A stretch of DNA of 64,000 nt from Schaalia odontolytica (lineage in GTDB: Bacteria > Actinomycetota > Actinomycetes > Actinomycetales > Actinomycetaceae), in assembly GCF_002847525.1 (NCBI RefSeq), contig NZ_PKKM01000009.1, forward strand, positions 69,700-133,699, read 5' to 3'. Below the pieces are notes generated by a model that ran no database searches, was not told the origin of the DNA, and saw only the letters and a list, made by a program, of their open reading frames with translations. Position numbers and translations under genes: made by a program. Positions within the stretch are counted from its first letter, which is position 1, and each line of letters starts with the position of its first letter. Shown here piece by piece: positions 33,272 to 42,555 of the stretch.

Positions 33272-33790
33272 GACGTGTGTGTCCTCGAAATCGTTGACGG
33301 GACTGCCCGGTGGGGGAGTCATGCGCGTGAAAATGCGCCCATTCAACGGTAAAGCGATTTTTCAGTAAATTAACCGACAATATGGTCATGCTGGGCGAAA
33401 ATGTCCCGCAGTGCGGACAAGTAAAATCGTGGGATTGTTGAATTTCTGAGTATTTGCCAGGTGTTGTATGCCTGTGAGCTGGTGTAATGGCTGTTATGTG
33501 AGGAGGGGGTCTGTTGTTGCTTTCTGAAAGTGTCTAACAGAGTTGCGGTGGGGGAGTATCCTGAAAAGTTGGGTTTTGTGGGCCCGTTTCGCTCGGTTGA
33601 CGTTCATCGACGAGGCCGGGGCTGGGAATGTGGATATGGCCTCGTCTTGGGGTGCGATGGCCCACAGATGTGGGGGCGTGCCGTAAGCTGTTTCGTGCGG
33701 TCCGCGCAACTGCTGAGGGTGGGCCAATGGAGATGACGAAGACCTAGTCGGGACGCAGTGCATCTGCGTCGAGCCGGAAATGAGGACACC
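33272..33790. other. Intergenic region between dextranase and hsdM
   Basis: About 520 bases with no convincing gene. The first 270 (33272-33540) are AT-rich and probably hold the dextranase promoter on the minus strand. A single exact 12-mer repeat lies at 33610-33621 with a partial partner GGCCTCGT near 33638-33645. Short reading frames here lack ribosome binding sites. Confidence 0.5.
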
Positions 33791-35371
33791 GTGGCGGCAG
33801 TGAGCGAACGAGCCGAGCTGCATAAGACGATCTGGCGTATCGCCAACGACCTGCGCGGCAGCGTGGACGGGTGGGACTTCAAGAGCTACGTCCTCGGATT
33901 CCTGTTCTACCGCTTCATCTCGGAGAACCTGACGGACTACGTGAACACCTCCGAGCGCGCGGCGATCCTCGCTGAAGGCGGAACCCCTGAAGAGGCCGCG
34001 GCCTTCGATTACGCGACCCTCAGCAACGAGGACGCGGAAGCGGCGCGTGAAGGCATCGTCAAGGAAAAGGGCTTCTTTATTCGTCCCTCTGACCTGTTTG
34101 GAAACGTGCGCGCTCAGGCTGCCGGCGACGAGAACCTGAACGAGACCCTCTCCTACGCCTTCCGCTTCATTGAAAACTCGGCGCGGGGCAGCGGGTCCGA
34201 GTCGGATCTGCGTGGCCTCTTCGACGACGTGGACGTGAACTCCACGAAGCTCGGGAACACGGTCGCCCAGCGCAACGCGAAGCTCGTGAAGATCATGGAC
34301 GCTGTCGGCGATCTACCTCTGGAACACGGTGCTGCGAAGATCGACGCCTTCGGCGACGCATACGAGTACCTGATGACCATGTACGCCTCAAGCGCGGGTA
34401 AGTCGGGTGGCGAGTTCTACACGCCCCAGGAAGTTGCGGAGGTTCTCGCAACCCTCGCGCTGGACGGGCGCTCCGATGTAGCTCGCGTGTACGACCCGTG
34501 CGCGGGCTCGGGGTCCCTGCTCCTGAAGTTCGCGAAGCTTCTCGGGCCGTCGAGCAGTCGCCAGTATTTCGGCCAGGAGATCAACCTGACGACGTACAAC
34601 CTGTGCCGCATCAACATGTTCCTGCACGACGTCAACTTCTCGAACTTCGACATCGCGCTGGGGGATACCCTGACGGAACCCGCCCACTGGGACGATCAGC
34701 CTTTCGACGCGATCGTCTCGAACCCTCCCTATTCGACGAAGTGGGTTGGCAAGGACGACATCGGTCTCATCAACGACCCGCGCTTCGCGCCGGCGGGCGT
34801 GCTGGCCCCCAAGTCCAAGGCGGACCTGGCCTTCACCATGCACATGCTGCACTGGCTGGCCGAGGATGGAACGGCCGCGATCGTCGAGTTCCCGGGCGTC
34901 CTGTACCGCGGCGGCGCCGAGGGGAAGATCCGCAAATACCTGGTCGAAAACAACTTCGTGCACGCGGTCATCCAGCTGCCCCCGGACCTGTTCTTTGGGA
35001 CGACGATCGCGACCTGCATCATCGTGCTCAAGAAGGCGCGCGCCGACCACAGTGTTCTCTTCGTGGATGCCTCCGCCGAGTGCGTGCGTGAGGGGAACAA
35101 GAACCGCCTGACGGCGGAGAACCAGCAGCGGATCCTCTCCCTCGTGTCCGAGCGTCAGGCCGTCGACCATGTGGCGGCGCTGGTGTCGATCGACGACATT
35201 AAGGACAACGACTGGAACCTGTCGGTGTCCTCCTACGTCGAGCCCGAGGACACGCGCGAGCAGGTCGACATCGTCGAGCTGAACACTCGCATCGCGGGCA
35301 TCGTGGAGCGTCAGCGTGAGCTGCGTGCCTCCATCGATGCGATCGTCGCAGAACTGGAGGCCGACCGATGA
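33791..35371 (+). CDS. hsdM: Type I restriction-modification methyltransferase subunit
   Basis: A 526-residue N6-adenine methyltransferase (M subunit). The N-terminal helical domain (LHKTIWRIANDLRGSVDGWDFKSYVLGFLFYRFISENL) contacts HsdS; then the G-x-F-YTPQEV loop, AdoMet motif I DPCAGSGSLL (about 235-244) and catalytic NPPY (about 311) follow. It methylates the host recognition site to prevent cutting. GTG 33791 has GAGGA just upstream. It overlaps hsdS by 4 bases and belongs with hsdR at 37482. Confidence 0.95.
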   Translation: MAAVSERAELHKTIWRIANDLRGSVDGWDFKSYVLGFLFYRFISENLTDYVNTSERAAILAEGGTPEEAAAFDYATLSNEDAEAAREGIVKEKGFFIRPSDLFGNVRAQAAGDENLNETLSYAFRFIENSARGSGSESDLRGLFDDVDVNSTKLGNTVAQRNAKLVKIMDAVGDLPLEHGAAKIDAFGDAYEYLMTMYASSAGKSGGEFYTPQEVAEVLATLALDGRSDVARVYDPCAGSGSLLLKFAKLLGPSSSRQYFGQEINLTTYNLCRINMFLHDVNFSNFDIALGDTLTEPAHWDDQPFDAIVSNPPYSTKWVGKDDIGLINDPRFAPAGVLAPKSKADLAFTMHMLHWLAEDGTAAIVEFPGVLYRGGAEGKIRKYLVENNFVHAVIQLPPDLFFGTTIATCIIVLKKARADHSVLFVDASAECVREGNKNRLTAENQQRILSLVSERQAVDHVAALVSIDDIKDNDWNLSVSSYVEPEDTREQVDIVELNTRIAGIVERQRELRASIDAIVAELEADR

Positions 35372-36594
35372 GCCGCCTCGCCGAGCTGATCGAGGAGCTG
35401 TGCCCGGACGGGGTGGAATACAGGCCGTTGGGTGAGTTGCTGGTATACCAGCAGCCAACGCCGTTCTTGGTGAGTTCGAAAGACTATGATCCCTCTTATC
35501 CAACACCAGTTCTCACTGCGGGTGCGACCTTTTTGCTGGGCTATTCGAGTGAAACCCATGGTGTATATGCTGCTTCGACAGATGATCCCGTCATCATTTT
35601 CGATGACTTCACTACAGCATCAAAGTGGGTAGATTTTCCCTTCAAATTGAAGTCTTCGGCAGCAAAAATCCTTACTGCCGCAGATCCGAGTGTTGCTGAT
35701 ATACGATTTTTGTATTTTTTAATGCAGACGATCAAATACCAAGTCGGCTCGCATGCGCGGCATTGGATTGCTGTCTATTCAAAGATGCCTGTTTGCTGTC
35801 CCCCGCTGGAAGTGCAGCGAGAGATCGTGAGAATATTGGATCAATTCACGACGCTGGAAGCGGAGCTGGAAGCGGAGCTGGAAGCGGAGCTGGAAGCCAG
35901 GCGGACCCAGTATGAGCACTACCGTAACCAACTGCTCTCGTATGAATCCCTGGCTGCCCGCGGCCCGGTCAGTTGGATTCCCCTTCGGGAGTTCGGCGTT
36001 TGGAGTGGGGGCGGGACTCCTTCAAAGAGTCGAGCTGACTATTGGGATGAGGGTAACATCCCATGGATCACGCCGAAAGATATGCGATCATCGAAGATTC
36101 AGAATTCGATGATGAATATTACCGACAGAGCTGTGCGCGAGTCTAACGTTAAACTGATTGAGGCTCCCTCAATCGCTCTTGTTGTGCGTTCTAGTATTTT
36201 GCAGCACACGTTTCCTGTTGCGCAGATTGATGTTGATGCGACATTTAACCAGGACATGAAAACTCTTGTCGTAGATTCCGATCGTTTCGAGCGTCGGTAT
36301 ATTTACTATGCATTATTAGCAAATGGACAGGAGATTCTGAGGCAGACATCGAAGCAAGGCGGCTCGGTTAACTCGCTTGTCGTTCCGCGGTTGATGGACT
36401 TTGAAATTCCTGTGTCTGCGCTCGACGAGCAACAGCATATCGCCGATTTGCTGGATCGCTTCGATGTTCTCGTCAACGACATTACGTCGGGCCTCCCCGC
36501 CGAGATTGCCGCCCGCCGTGCCCAGTACGAGCACTACAGGGATCGTCTGCTGTCCTTCCCCGAGAAAGCTGCCTCCAGAAGCAACGCGTCTTAG
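35368..36594 (+). CDS. hsdS: Type I restriction specificity subunit
   Basis: A 408-residue DNA-recognition subunit with two target-recognition domains (about 20-150 and 205-350), each followed by a helical spacer. Both spacers share a RRxQYEHYRxxLLS end (near 185 and 385). The central spacer holds an in-frame 12-bp repeat encoding LEAE. Base composition of both recognition domains is much more AT-rich than hsdM and hsdR, typical of recombined specificity domains. The target sequence cannot be read from the protein. Confidence 0.93.
   Translation: MSRLAELIEELCPDGVEYRPLGELLVYQQPTPFLVSSKDYDPSYPTPVLTAGATFLLGYSSETHGVYAASTDDPVIIFDDFTTASKWVDFPFKLKSSAAKILTAADPSVADIRFLYFLMQTIKYQVGSHARHWIAVYSKMPVCCPPLEVQREIVRILDQFTTLEAELEAELEAELEARRTQYEHYRNQLLSYESLAARGPVSWIPLREFGVWSGGGTPSKSRADYWDEGNIPWITPKDMRSSKIQNSMMNITDRAVRESNVKLIEAPSIALVVRSSILQHTFPVAQIDVDATFNQDMKTLVVDSDRFERRYIYYALLANGQEILRQTSKQGGSVNSLVVPRLMDFEIPVSALDEQQHIADLLDRFDVLVNDITSGLPAEIAARRAQYEHYRDRLLSFPEKAASRSNAS
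35854..35901 (+). repeat. 12-bp tandem repeat in the hsdS spacer
   Basis: Three exact CTGGAAGCGGAG units (35854, 35866, 35878) and one diverged unit. Each adds four residues (LEAE) to the helix between recognition domains. Confidence 0.92.
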
Positions 36595-36598
36595 AGAC

Positions 36599-36630
36599 GT
36601 GTTCCCCTCGCGCGTGCGCGAGGGGAACAC
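36599..36630. terminator. Hairpin after hsdS
   Basis: GTGTTCCCCTCGCGC pairs perfectly with GCGCGAGGGGAACAC around GT, a 15-bp stem. It separates hsdS from the antisense Panacea gene. Confidence 0.8.
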
Positions 36631-36800
36631 GAGGGCGTGACGTCAGTCTGCCGTCCACGAGTGGCTATTACGAGGCTCTGGTTCGTCGGGTTTCGCGGTC
36701 GTCGTCTGCAGGTGAACTGCTTCGTACCCGTTTCAGCCCTCGCCCTGCAATTATTCTAGGGTCCATAGCAGCGCCAGAGCAAAGGGGCGTCATTAGGCAA

Positions 36801-37187
36801 TCAATCGAGGACGGGATGCCCCTGGTAGTAGCTGCGCATTGCTTCCTGGGTGATAACTGCATCCGAGGGAGCGGATGATGCCAGGCCCTCGCGTGCGTGC
36901 AGCCAGGGGGATTCCAGGTGCGTTCGCTCACTCAACTCAGCGCCTGTCATGCCTCCCAGTGCCGAACACACGCGATCGATGAGACCGCGTTCAGCATCAG
37001 TGAGAGCAGATGAGTCACCGGACACCAGTTCGCCCGGACGAATCAGGAACATTCCGCGATGCAGTGCATAGAGCTCGGGGGCAACGGGGCCACCGCGCCA
37101 CGCCTCAAAGTCCTCAGGGAAGAGGGAGGACCCGTACTGAGCGAGGTGTTGAGCCTGGGAATAGAAGGCAAGCTTCTGGAGCTTCAT
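36801..37187 (-). CDS. Panacea (DUF4065/SocA-like) domain protein, start unclear
   Basis: At least 128 residues of a Panacea domain, known as a chaperone-like antitoxin domain in toxin-antitoxin pairs: KLQKLAFYSQAQHLAQYG, FEAWRGGPVAPELYALHRG, and a late LSERTHLESPWLHAREG. ATG 37187 begins after the family's usual first helix. The frame stays open upstream to 37283 and reads SIVDVATYILERTG, clearly homologous, yet contains no ATG, GTG or TTG. A TATAAT box (37283-37288, minus) and GAGGAGGAG precede an ACG at 37248-37250. No toxin gene is next to it. Confidence 0.7.
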   Translation of the reverse strand: MKLQKLAFYSQAQHLAQYGSSLFPEDFEAWRGGPVAPELYALHRGMFLIRPGELVSGDSSALTDAERGLIDRVCSALGGMTGAELSERTHLESPWLHAREGLASSAPSDAVITQEAMRSYYQGHPVLD

Positions 37188-37282
37188 TGTCGTTACCGTA
37201 CCGGTGCGCTCCAGGATGTAGGTCGCGACATCAACGATTGACTGTGCCGTGTTGGTCTCCTCCTCTGCGTAGTTGCCACACG

Positions 37283-37288
37283 ATTATA
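37283..37288 (-). promoter_or_regulatory. Panacea gene -10 box and SD
   Basis: TATAAT on the minus strand at 37288-37283, followed about 15-20 bases downstream by GAGGAGGAG. Together they place translation initiation near 37250, upstream of the first ATG. Confidence 0.5.
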
Positions 37289-37440
37289 CTCGGCGTTCAG
37301 GGCTATATCAGTCGGGTTGAACAGGTTTCGGGTTTGTCTTTCAGCTGACGCCGCCGGGAGAGCCTGGACGCAGATGACGGTGGGTGACGTTAGCATCGGA
37401 TCAACGCCACCAGACGGGAGGGAAGCCTCCTGCGTGCCAG

Positions 37441-37452
37441 CCCCGGCCTCGT
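37441..37452. repeat. Single 12-mer copy upstream of hsdR
   Basis: Exact CCCCGGCCTCGT 30 bases before the hsdR start, with no inverted partner, so it is not a terminator stem. Confidence 0.7.
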
Positions 37453-37481
37453 GAAAGAGACCCGTAGAGAAAGGAACGCGA

Positions 37482-40400
37482 GTGTCCACCGACGCACCTC
37501 GCCCCCGCATCGAACCCGTCGTCGTCTCCGACGAATTCACGGTCGTTGGGCTCTACCACCCGACTCGCGACCAGGAGCAGGACTACCAGAGCGAAGCCGC
37601 CCTCGAGGACGACCTCATCAAACAGCTGTGCGCCCAAGCCTACGAATATGTGGACATCCACGACCGCGACGGCCTGGAAGCGAACCTGCGCGTCCAGCTC
37701 GAGGCCCTCAATAACTACCGTTTCAGCGACCGGGAATGGAAGGACTTCTACCGTCATTCGATCGTTGACGTCCGCTCCTCCGACGGGAACCCCGTCGTCG
37801 CCAAAGCCCGCCGCATCCAGGAGGACCACGTGCAGGTCCTCACCCGCGACGACGGCACCACCAAGAACATCAGCCTCATCGACAAGACCAACATTCACCG
37901 CAACAAGGTGCAGGTGATCCGCCAGTACGCCATCGACACGGGCGCGCGCTCCAATCGATACGACGTCACCATTCTCGTCAACGGCCTGCCCCTCGTTCAT
38001 ATCGAACTGAAGCGGCGCGGCAAAGAACTGCGCGAAGCTTTCAACCAGATCGACCGCTACCAGCGCGACTCCTTCCACGCCAGCGCCGGAGACGGACTCT
38101 TTGGCTACGTGCAGATCTTCGTCATCTCCAACGGCGCACACACCAAGTACTACTCCAACACCGTGCGCCTCCAGCACATCACCGAAAACCAGGGCACGCG
38201 CCGACAGGTGGCCGCCGCGAACGCGCGATCTTACGAATTCACCATGTGGTGGACCGACGCCGCGAACAATCAGATTTCGGACCTCACCGACTTCGCCGCC
38301 ACATTTTTGGCCAAGCGCACGATCCTCGCCATCCTTACGCGCTACTGCGTGCTCAACACCCGCGATGAACTCCTCGTGATGCGCCCCTACCAGATCGCCG
38401 CGACCGAAGCGATCCTCCAGCGCATCAAGACCTCCAGCATGAACAACCAGACGGGCACCGTCGCCGCCGGCGGATACATCTGGCACACCACCGGCTCCGG
38501 AAAGACCCTCACGTCCTTCAAGAGTGCAAAGCTCGCTGCAGGCATGGAGGGGGTCGACAAGGTTCTCTTCGTCGTTGACCGCAAGGACCTCGACCATCAG
38601 ACCATCCGCGAATATAACGCCTTCGCCGAGGGGACCGTCTCCGCCAACCAATCCACACGCCAGCTCGCCCAGCAAATCAACGATCCGTCCACGCCGATCA
38701 TCGTCACCACCATCCAAAAGCTCGCGACCTTCGTCAAGAGCCACCGCGGGCACGCCATCTACTCCGGGCACGTCGTCCTCGTCTTCGACGAATGTCACCG
38801 CAGCCAGTTCGGCGACATGCACACCGACATCACGCGAGCCTTCCGCAACTACCACCTCTTCGGCTTCACCGGAACACCCATCTTCGCGGAAAACGCCTCC
38901 AGCTCCGGCAAAGCAAACCTACGGACGACCGAGCAGGCCTTCGGGGACCAGCTGCACTCCTACACAATCGTCGACGCCATCCGGGACAAGACCGTCCTGC
39001 CGTTCCGCGTCGACTACCTCAACTCGTTCCGCGTGCGAGACGGCATCGACAACCACGACGTCGAAGGCATCGATACTGACAGCGCCTACATGAACCCGCA
39101 GCGCATCTCGGCCGTGGTCTCCTACATCCTCGAACACTTCAACCAAAAGACGAAGCGGCATGCCTCCTTCCAGTACAAGGAACGGCGCGTCAACGGCTTC
39201 AACTCCCTGTTCGCCACCTCCTCCATCAAAGCTGCTCGCGCCTACTACCAGGAGTTCAAGCGCCAGCAGGCCGACCTGCCGGAGGCGCGCAGGCTCAGCG
39301 TCGGAATTATCTACTCATACGCGCCCAACGCCGAGGCGCCGGGTACAGGCCTGCTCTCCGAAGAATCCATGGATCCCTCGGCCCTCTCCCAGGACGACCG
39401 TGCCTTCCTCGACGAGGCGATCGCCGACTACAACCAGCAGTTCGGTGCCAGCTTCGGCACCGATGCCTCGGGATTCGAGGGATACTACACGAGCCTGTCA
39501 ACGGCTCTTGCCGAAAGACGCATCGACCTGGTGATCGTCGTCGACATGTTCCTCACCGGCTTCGACTCCAAGTCCCTCAACACCCTGTGGGTCGACAAGA
39601 ACCTGCGCGCCCACGGCCTCATCCAGGCCTTCTCGCGCACAAACCGAATCCTCAACTCCGTCAAGACATTCGGAAACATCGTCTGCTTCCGCAACCTCGA
39701 AGAGGCCACGAACGACGCGATCGCCCTCTTCGGCAACAAAGAAGCGCGCGGTCAGGTACTCCTGCGCCCATACGGCGAGTACCTGTCCACCTACCTCGAG
39801 ACCATCGAGCAGCTTCGCATCGACTTCCCCCTGCTCATCGGATCGATCGCATCCGAAAAGGAACAGAAGCGCTTCATCGACCTCATGGGGCAGGTCCTGC
39901 GCCTGCGCAATATCCTCACGTCCTTCGATGACTTCGAGGGTGATGACACGATCGCCCCGCGCGAGCTCGAAGACTACAGGAGCGTCTACCTGGACCTCTA
40001 TCACGAGGCGCGCGAGCGCTCAAAGGTGGAGAAGGAACCGATCGCGGATGAGCTCGTCTTCGAAATGGAGCTCGTCAAGCAGGTCGACATCAACGTCGAC
40101 TACATCCTCATGCTCGTCGAACACCATCGCGGCGAGCGCGGCGACGGCGACGACCGCGAAATCCCCGTTGAAATCACGCGCGCCCTCGCTGCGTCACCCG
40201 CCCTGCGCGGCAAACGCGACCTTATCGAAGAGTTCTACCGCCGAGTGTCCCTCAACGGGGACGTCCCCACAGAGTTCGAGTCCTTCATCGCCGCCAAGCG
40301 CGACAGCGAACTCGACGCAATCATCGAGGCCGAACGCCTCGGAGAGGGCGCGCGGGACTTCGCGTACGACTCCCTGCGCGAGGGCTACGTCCCCGACGAA

Positions 40401-40535
40401 GGGACAGGCCTGTCCTCGATCCTCCCGCCGGCCCGCCGCTTCGGTGGCGGTGGCAGCCGCGAAGCCATCCGCTCGCGCGTCCTCGACGCCCTGCGGACCT
40501 GGGTCGAACGATTCTCCGGACTCGGAGGACTCTGA
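37482..40535 (+). CDS. hsdR: Type I restriction endonuclease subunit R
   Basis: A 1017-residue motor/nuclease subunit. The N-terminal PD-(D/E)xK nuclease domain shows the VHIELKRRG strand (about 170-178). Then the SF2 translocase: Walker A HTTGSGKTLTS (about 335-345), FDECHRS (about 434), GFTGTPIF, and FLTGFDSKSLNTLWVDKNLRAHGLIQAFSRTNR (motifs V-VI). A helical C-terminus binds HsdM/S. It cuts unmethylated DNA away from the site. GTG 37482 has AAAGGAA upstream. It is separated from hsdS by the antisense Panacea gene and has its own start region. Confidence 0.95.
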   Translation: MSTDAPRPRIEPVVVSDEFTVVGLYHPTRDQEQDYQSEAALEDDLIKQLCAQAYEYVDIHDRDGLEANLRVQLEALNNYRFSDREWKDFYRHSIVDVRSSDGNPVVAKARRIQEDHVQVLTRDDGTTKNISLIDKTNIHRNKVQVIRQYAIDTGARSNRYDVTILVNGLPLVHIELKRRGKELREAFNQIDRYQRDSFHASAGDGLFGYVQIFVISNGAHTKYYSNTVRLQHITENQGTRRQVAAANARSYEFTMWWTDAANNQISDLTDFAATFLAKRTILAILTRYCVLNTRDELLVMRPYQIAATEAILQRIKTSSMNNQTGTVAAGGYIWHTTGSGKTLTSFKSAKLAAGMEGVDKVLFVVDRKDLDHQTIREYNAFAEGTVSANQSTRQLAQQINDPSTPIIVTTIQKLATFVKSHRGHAIYSGHVVLVFDECHRSQFGDMHTDITRAFRNYHLFGFTGTPIFAENASSSGKANLRTTEQAFGDQLHSYTIVDAIRDKTVLPFRVDYLNSFRVRDGIDNHDVEGIDTDSAYMNPQRISAVVSYILEHFNQKTKRHASFQYKERRVNGFNSLFATSSIKAARAYYQEFKRQQADLPEARRLSVGIIYSYAPNAEAPGTGLLSEESMDPSALSQDDRAFLDEAIADYNQQFGASFGTDASGFEGYYTSLSTALAERRIDLVIVVDMFLTGFDSKSLNTLWVDKNLRAHGLIQAFSRTNRILNSVKTFGNIVCFRNLEEATNDAIALFGNKEARGQVLLRPYGEYLSTYLETIEQLRIDFPLLIGSIASEKEQKRFIDLMGQVLRLRNILTSFDDFEGDDTIAPRELEDYRSVYLDLYHEARERSKVEKEPIADELVFEMELVKQVDINVDYILMLVEHHRGERGDGDDREIPVEITRALAASPALRGKRDLIEEFYRRVSLNGDVPTEFESFIAAKRDSELDAIIEAERLGEGARDFAYDSLREGYVPDEGTGLSSILPPARRFGGGGSREAIRSRVLDALRTWVERFSGLGGL

Positions 40536-40543
40536 CGAACCGG

Positions 40544-40576
40544 CCCCGGCCTCGTGAAAGCGAGGTCGGGGCCAGT
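40544..40576 (+). terminator. hsdR terminator with 12-mer
   Basis: CCCCGGCCTCGT (40544-40555) pairs with GCGAGGTCGGGGCC (40559 onward), followed by AGTTTG. Confidence 0.7.
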
Positions 40577-40632
40577 TTGCGCCTTTTGTCTAGCGGCAGG
40601 GGAGTAGCCGAAACCGCTCCTGGGGAAACGGA

Positions 40633-41166
40633 CTACTGCTCGTCGGTGTCGGTGTCGGCTTCAGTGACCGCGGTGGTGGTCGTAGGGGTGTCTGCCTCTG
40701 TGTCTTCGGAATCGCTGTTCGCACTGTCGTCAGGCTCAATGGTGCTGTCAGGGGCGCTGGGCGTGGCAGTTCGCTGAGGATCCGGCGAGTGGAAGATCTC
40801 GCGGAGCCCCCACGCGAAGAAGGCAGCGAAGAAGTGGAAGGGCATCCATGAAGTCACGAGCCACCAGTCGGACCCGCTGCCGGCAATGCCCGCCGCCAGA
40901 CGTCCGAACCACCACAGGATGGGTACGTCGGCGAGGACAGTAACAGCGATCACGATAGCCTTCCACAACCCGGCGTGGTCGAGAAAATCCCGGGAGATGG
41001 ACGCCAACACCTGGAAGAAGGTGAAGAAGCCCATGAGACAGAAAAAAGCCAACAGAACGAGGCTGGATGACAAGGAGAGTACGAGTAAGACCAGGAGGCC
41101 CACTTGGAGCATCAGATACCGGACGATGAATGTAATAATCCCTCGAGGGTCCCGCATATCAATCAT
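40633..41166 (-). CDS. Membrane protein, paralog A
   Basis: A 177-residue protein: IDMRDPRGIITFIVRYLMLQ opening, three to four hydrophobic helices up to about residue 120, the WMPFHFFAAFFAWGLREIFHSPDPQRTA segment, then an acidic Ser/Asp/Thr tail ending in TDTDEQ. I do not know the family. TAGGAT lies six bases before the ATG. Its closest relative is at 41825-42373: the last part is nearly identical in DNA, the first part diverged. Confidence 0.7.
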   Translation of the reverse strand: MIDMRDPRGIITFIVRYLMLQVGLLVLLVLSLSSSLVLLAFFCLMGFFTFFQVLASISRDFLDHAGLWKAIVIAVTVLADVPILWWFGRLAAGIAGSGSDWWLVTSWMPFHFFAAFFAWGLREIFHSPDPQRTATPSAPDSTIEPDDSANSDSEDTEADTPTTTTAVTEADTDTDEQ

Positions 41167-41252
41167 GCCCCCATCCTAACGGGGCCCTCAGGCGCGAGGT
41201 CCAGCCCCTCATGACCCTTGGTCACGGCGATACTAGCCCGCTCTGCTTCCTC

Positions 41253-41264
41253 CCCCGGCCTCGT
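41253..41264. repeat. Single 12-mer copy upstream of tfoX-like gene
   Basis: Exact CCCCGGCCTCGT with no inverted partner, 140 bases before the TfoX-like start. Confidence 0.7.
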
Positions 41265-41403
41265 TTATCAATGAACGAACATGGTCAGCGGGCTCGATCT
41301 AAGGCTCCTACACTGTTTTTCACACGCCACAAAAGAGGACGGCCGCTCAATGCAGCGCAGGCTCAGATGAGTGTGTTGTTGAGCGGGAAAGTGAGGAAGA
41401 ACG

Positions 41404-41724
41404 ATGTCGTCCACCGAGCAATACCTGGATTTCGTGCTCGACCTGCTGGGCGAGCTGGACGACGTGGCGCACCGCAAGATGATGGGCGGATACGTCCTCT
41501 ACTACCGGGGCAAGGTCATCGGCGGCATCTACCGCGGCGACCGCTTCCTGCTCAAGGTCACGCCCGCCTCCGAACGGCTTCTGCCCGAGGCCCCGCGCGC
41601 CATCCCCTACGAGGGAGCGAAGGAGATGCTCCTCGTCGAGGTGGAGGATCGCGACGTACTGCGCGACGTCGTCGACGCGATGTGGGAGGAGCTACCTGCA
41701 CCGAAGAAGAGGAACAAGAAGTAG
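41404..41724 (+). CDS. TfoX/Sxy N-terminal domain protein
   Basis: A 106-residue single-domain protein of the TfoX/Sxy N-terminal family: LDFVLDLLGELDDVAHRKMMGGYVLYYRGKVIGGIYRGDRFLLKVTP. In gammaproteobacteria full-length TfoX/Sxy switches on competence genes; stand-alone N-domains are widespread and uncharacterised. GAGGAAG precedes the ATG by about six bases. The 12-mer repeat occurs before it (41253) and as its terminator stem (41733-41766). It lies between two paralogous membrane genes on the other strand. Confidence 0.88.
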   Translation: MSSTEQYLDFVLDLLGELDDVAHRKMMGGYVLYYRGKVIGGIYRGDRFLLKVTPASERLLPEAPRAIPYEGAKEMLLVEVEDRDVLRDVVDAMWEELPAPKKRNKK

Positions 41725-41732
41725 GCGTCTGG

Positions 41733-41766
41733 CCCCGGCCTCGTTCATTCATCGACGAGGCCGGGG
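41733..41766. terminator. Terminator of two exact 12-mer repeats
   Basis: CCCCGGCCTCGT (41733-41744) and ACGAGGCCGGGG (41755-41766) form the stem after the TfoX-like gene; GGCC pairs extend it. Confidence 0.75.
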
Positions 41767-41824
41767 CCGGGGTGTGTGCTCTGCCTGAGGGTGGGGGAGC
41801 GGTTGAGCCGCTCCCAAAAACGGA

Positions 41825-42373
<549 letters not shown>

Positions 42374-42486
42374 GCCCCCATCCTAACGGGGCCCTGAAGT
42401 GTGCAGGTAAGTGCATCAGAGTACCGCTGTTGCATGGTTACACCGCCCGAGCAATCCTCCCTCCTCCAGATCCATCATGCTCCCGG

Positions 42487-42519
42487 CCCCGGCCTCGTAT
42501 TGGACGAGACCAGGGCCGG
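42487..42519. terminator. Terminator with one 12-mer and a degenerate partner
   Basis: CCCCGGCCTCGT (42487-42498) faces ACGAGACCAGGGCCGGG (42504 onward). Confidence 0.6.
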
Positions 42520-42555
42520 GCTGCATGTTCCGCCTGATGGCAGGGGAGCAGAAGC

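Noticed and set aside
32309..33352. A 347-codon + strand frame
   Set aside because: Antisense to the dextranase N-terminal part, Val/Gly-rich shadow composition.
33530..33736. A 68-codon frame before hsdM
   Set aside because: No ribosome binding site; rich in Arg, Gly and Trp as random GC-rich frames are, and it includes the 12-mer repeat.
35368..37187. Toxin gene paired with the Panacea protein
   Set aside because: No other frame between hsdS and hsdR has a ribosome binding site or a toxin-like sequence.
37401..38855. A 484-codon minus-strand frame
   Set aside because: Antisense to hsdR, with shadow composition and no start site.
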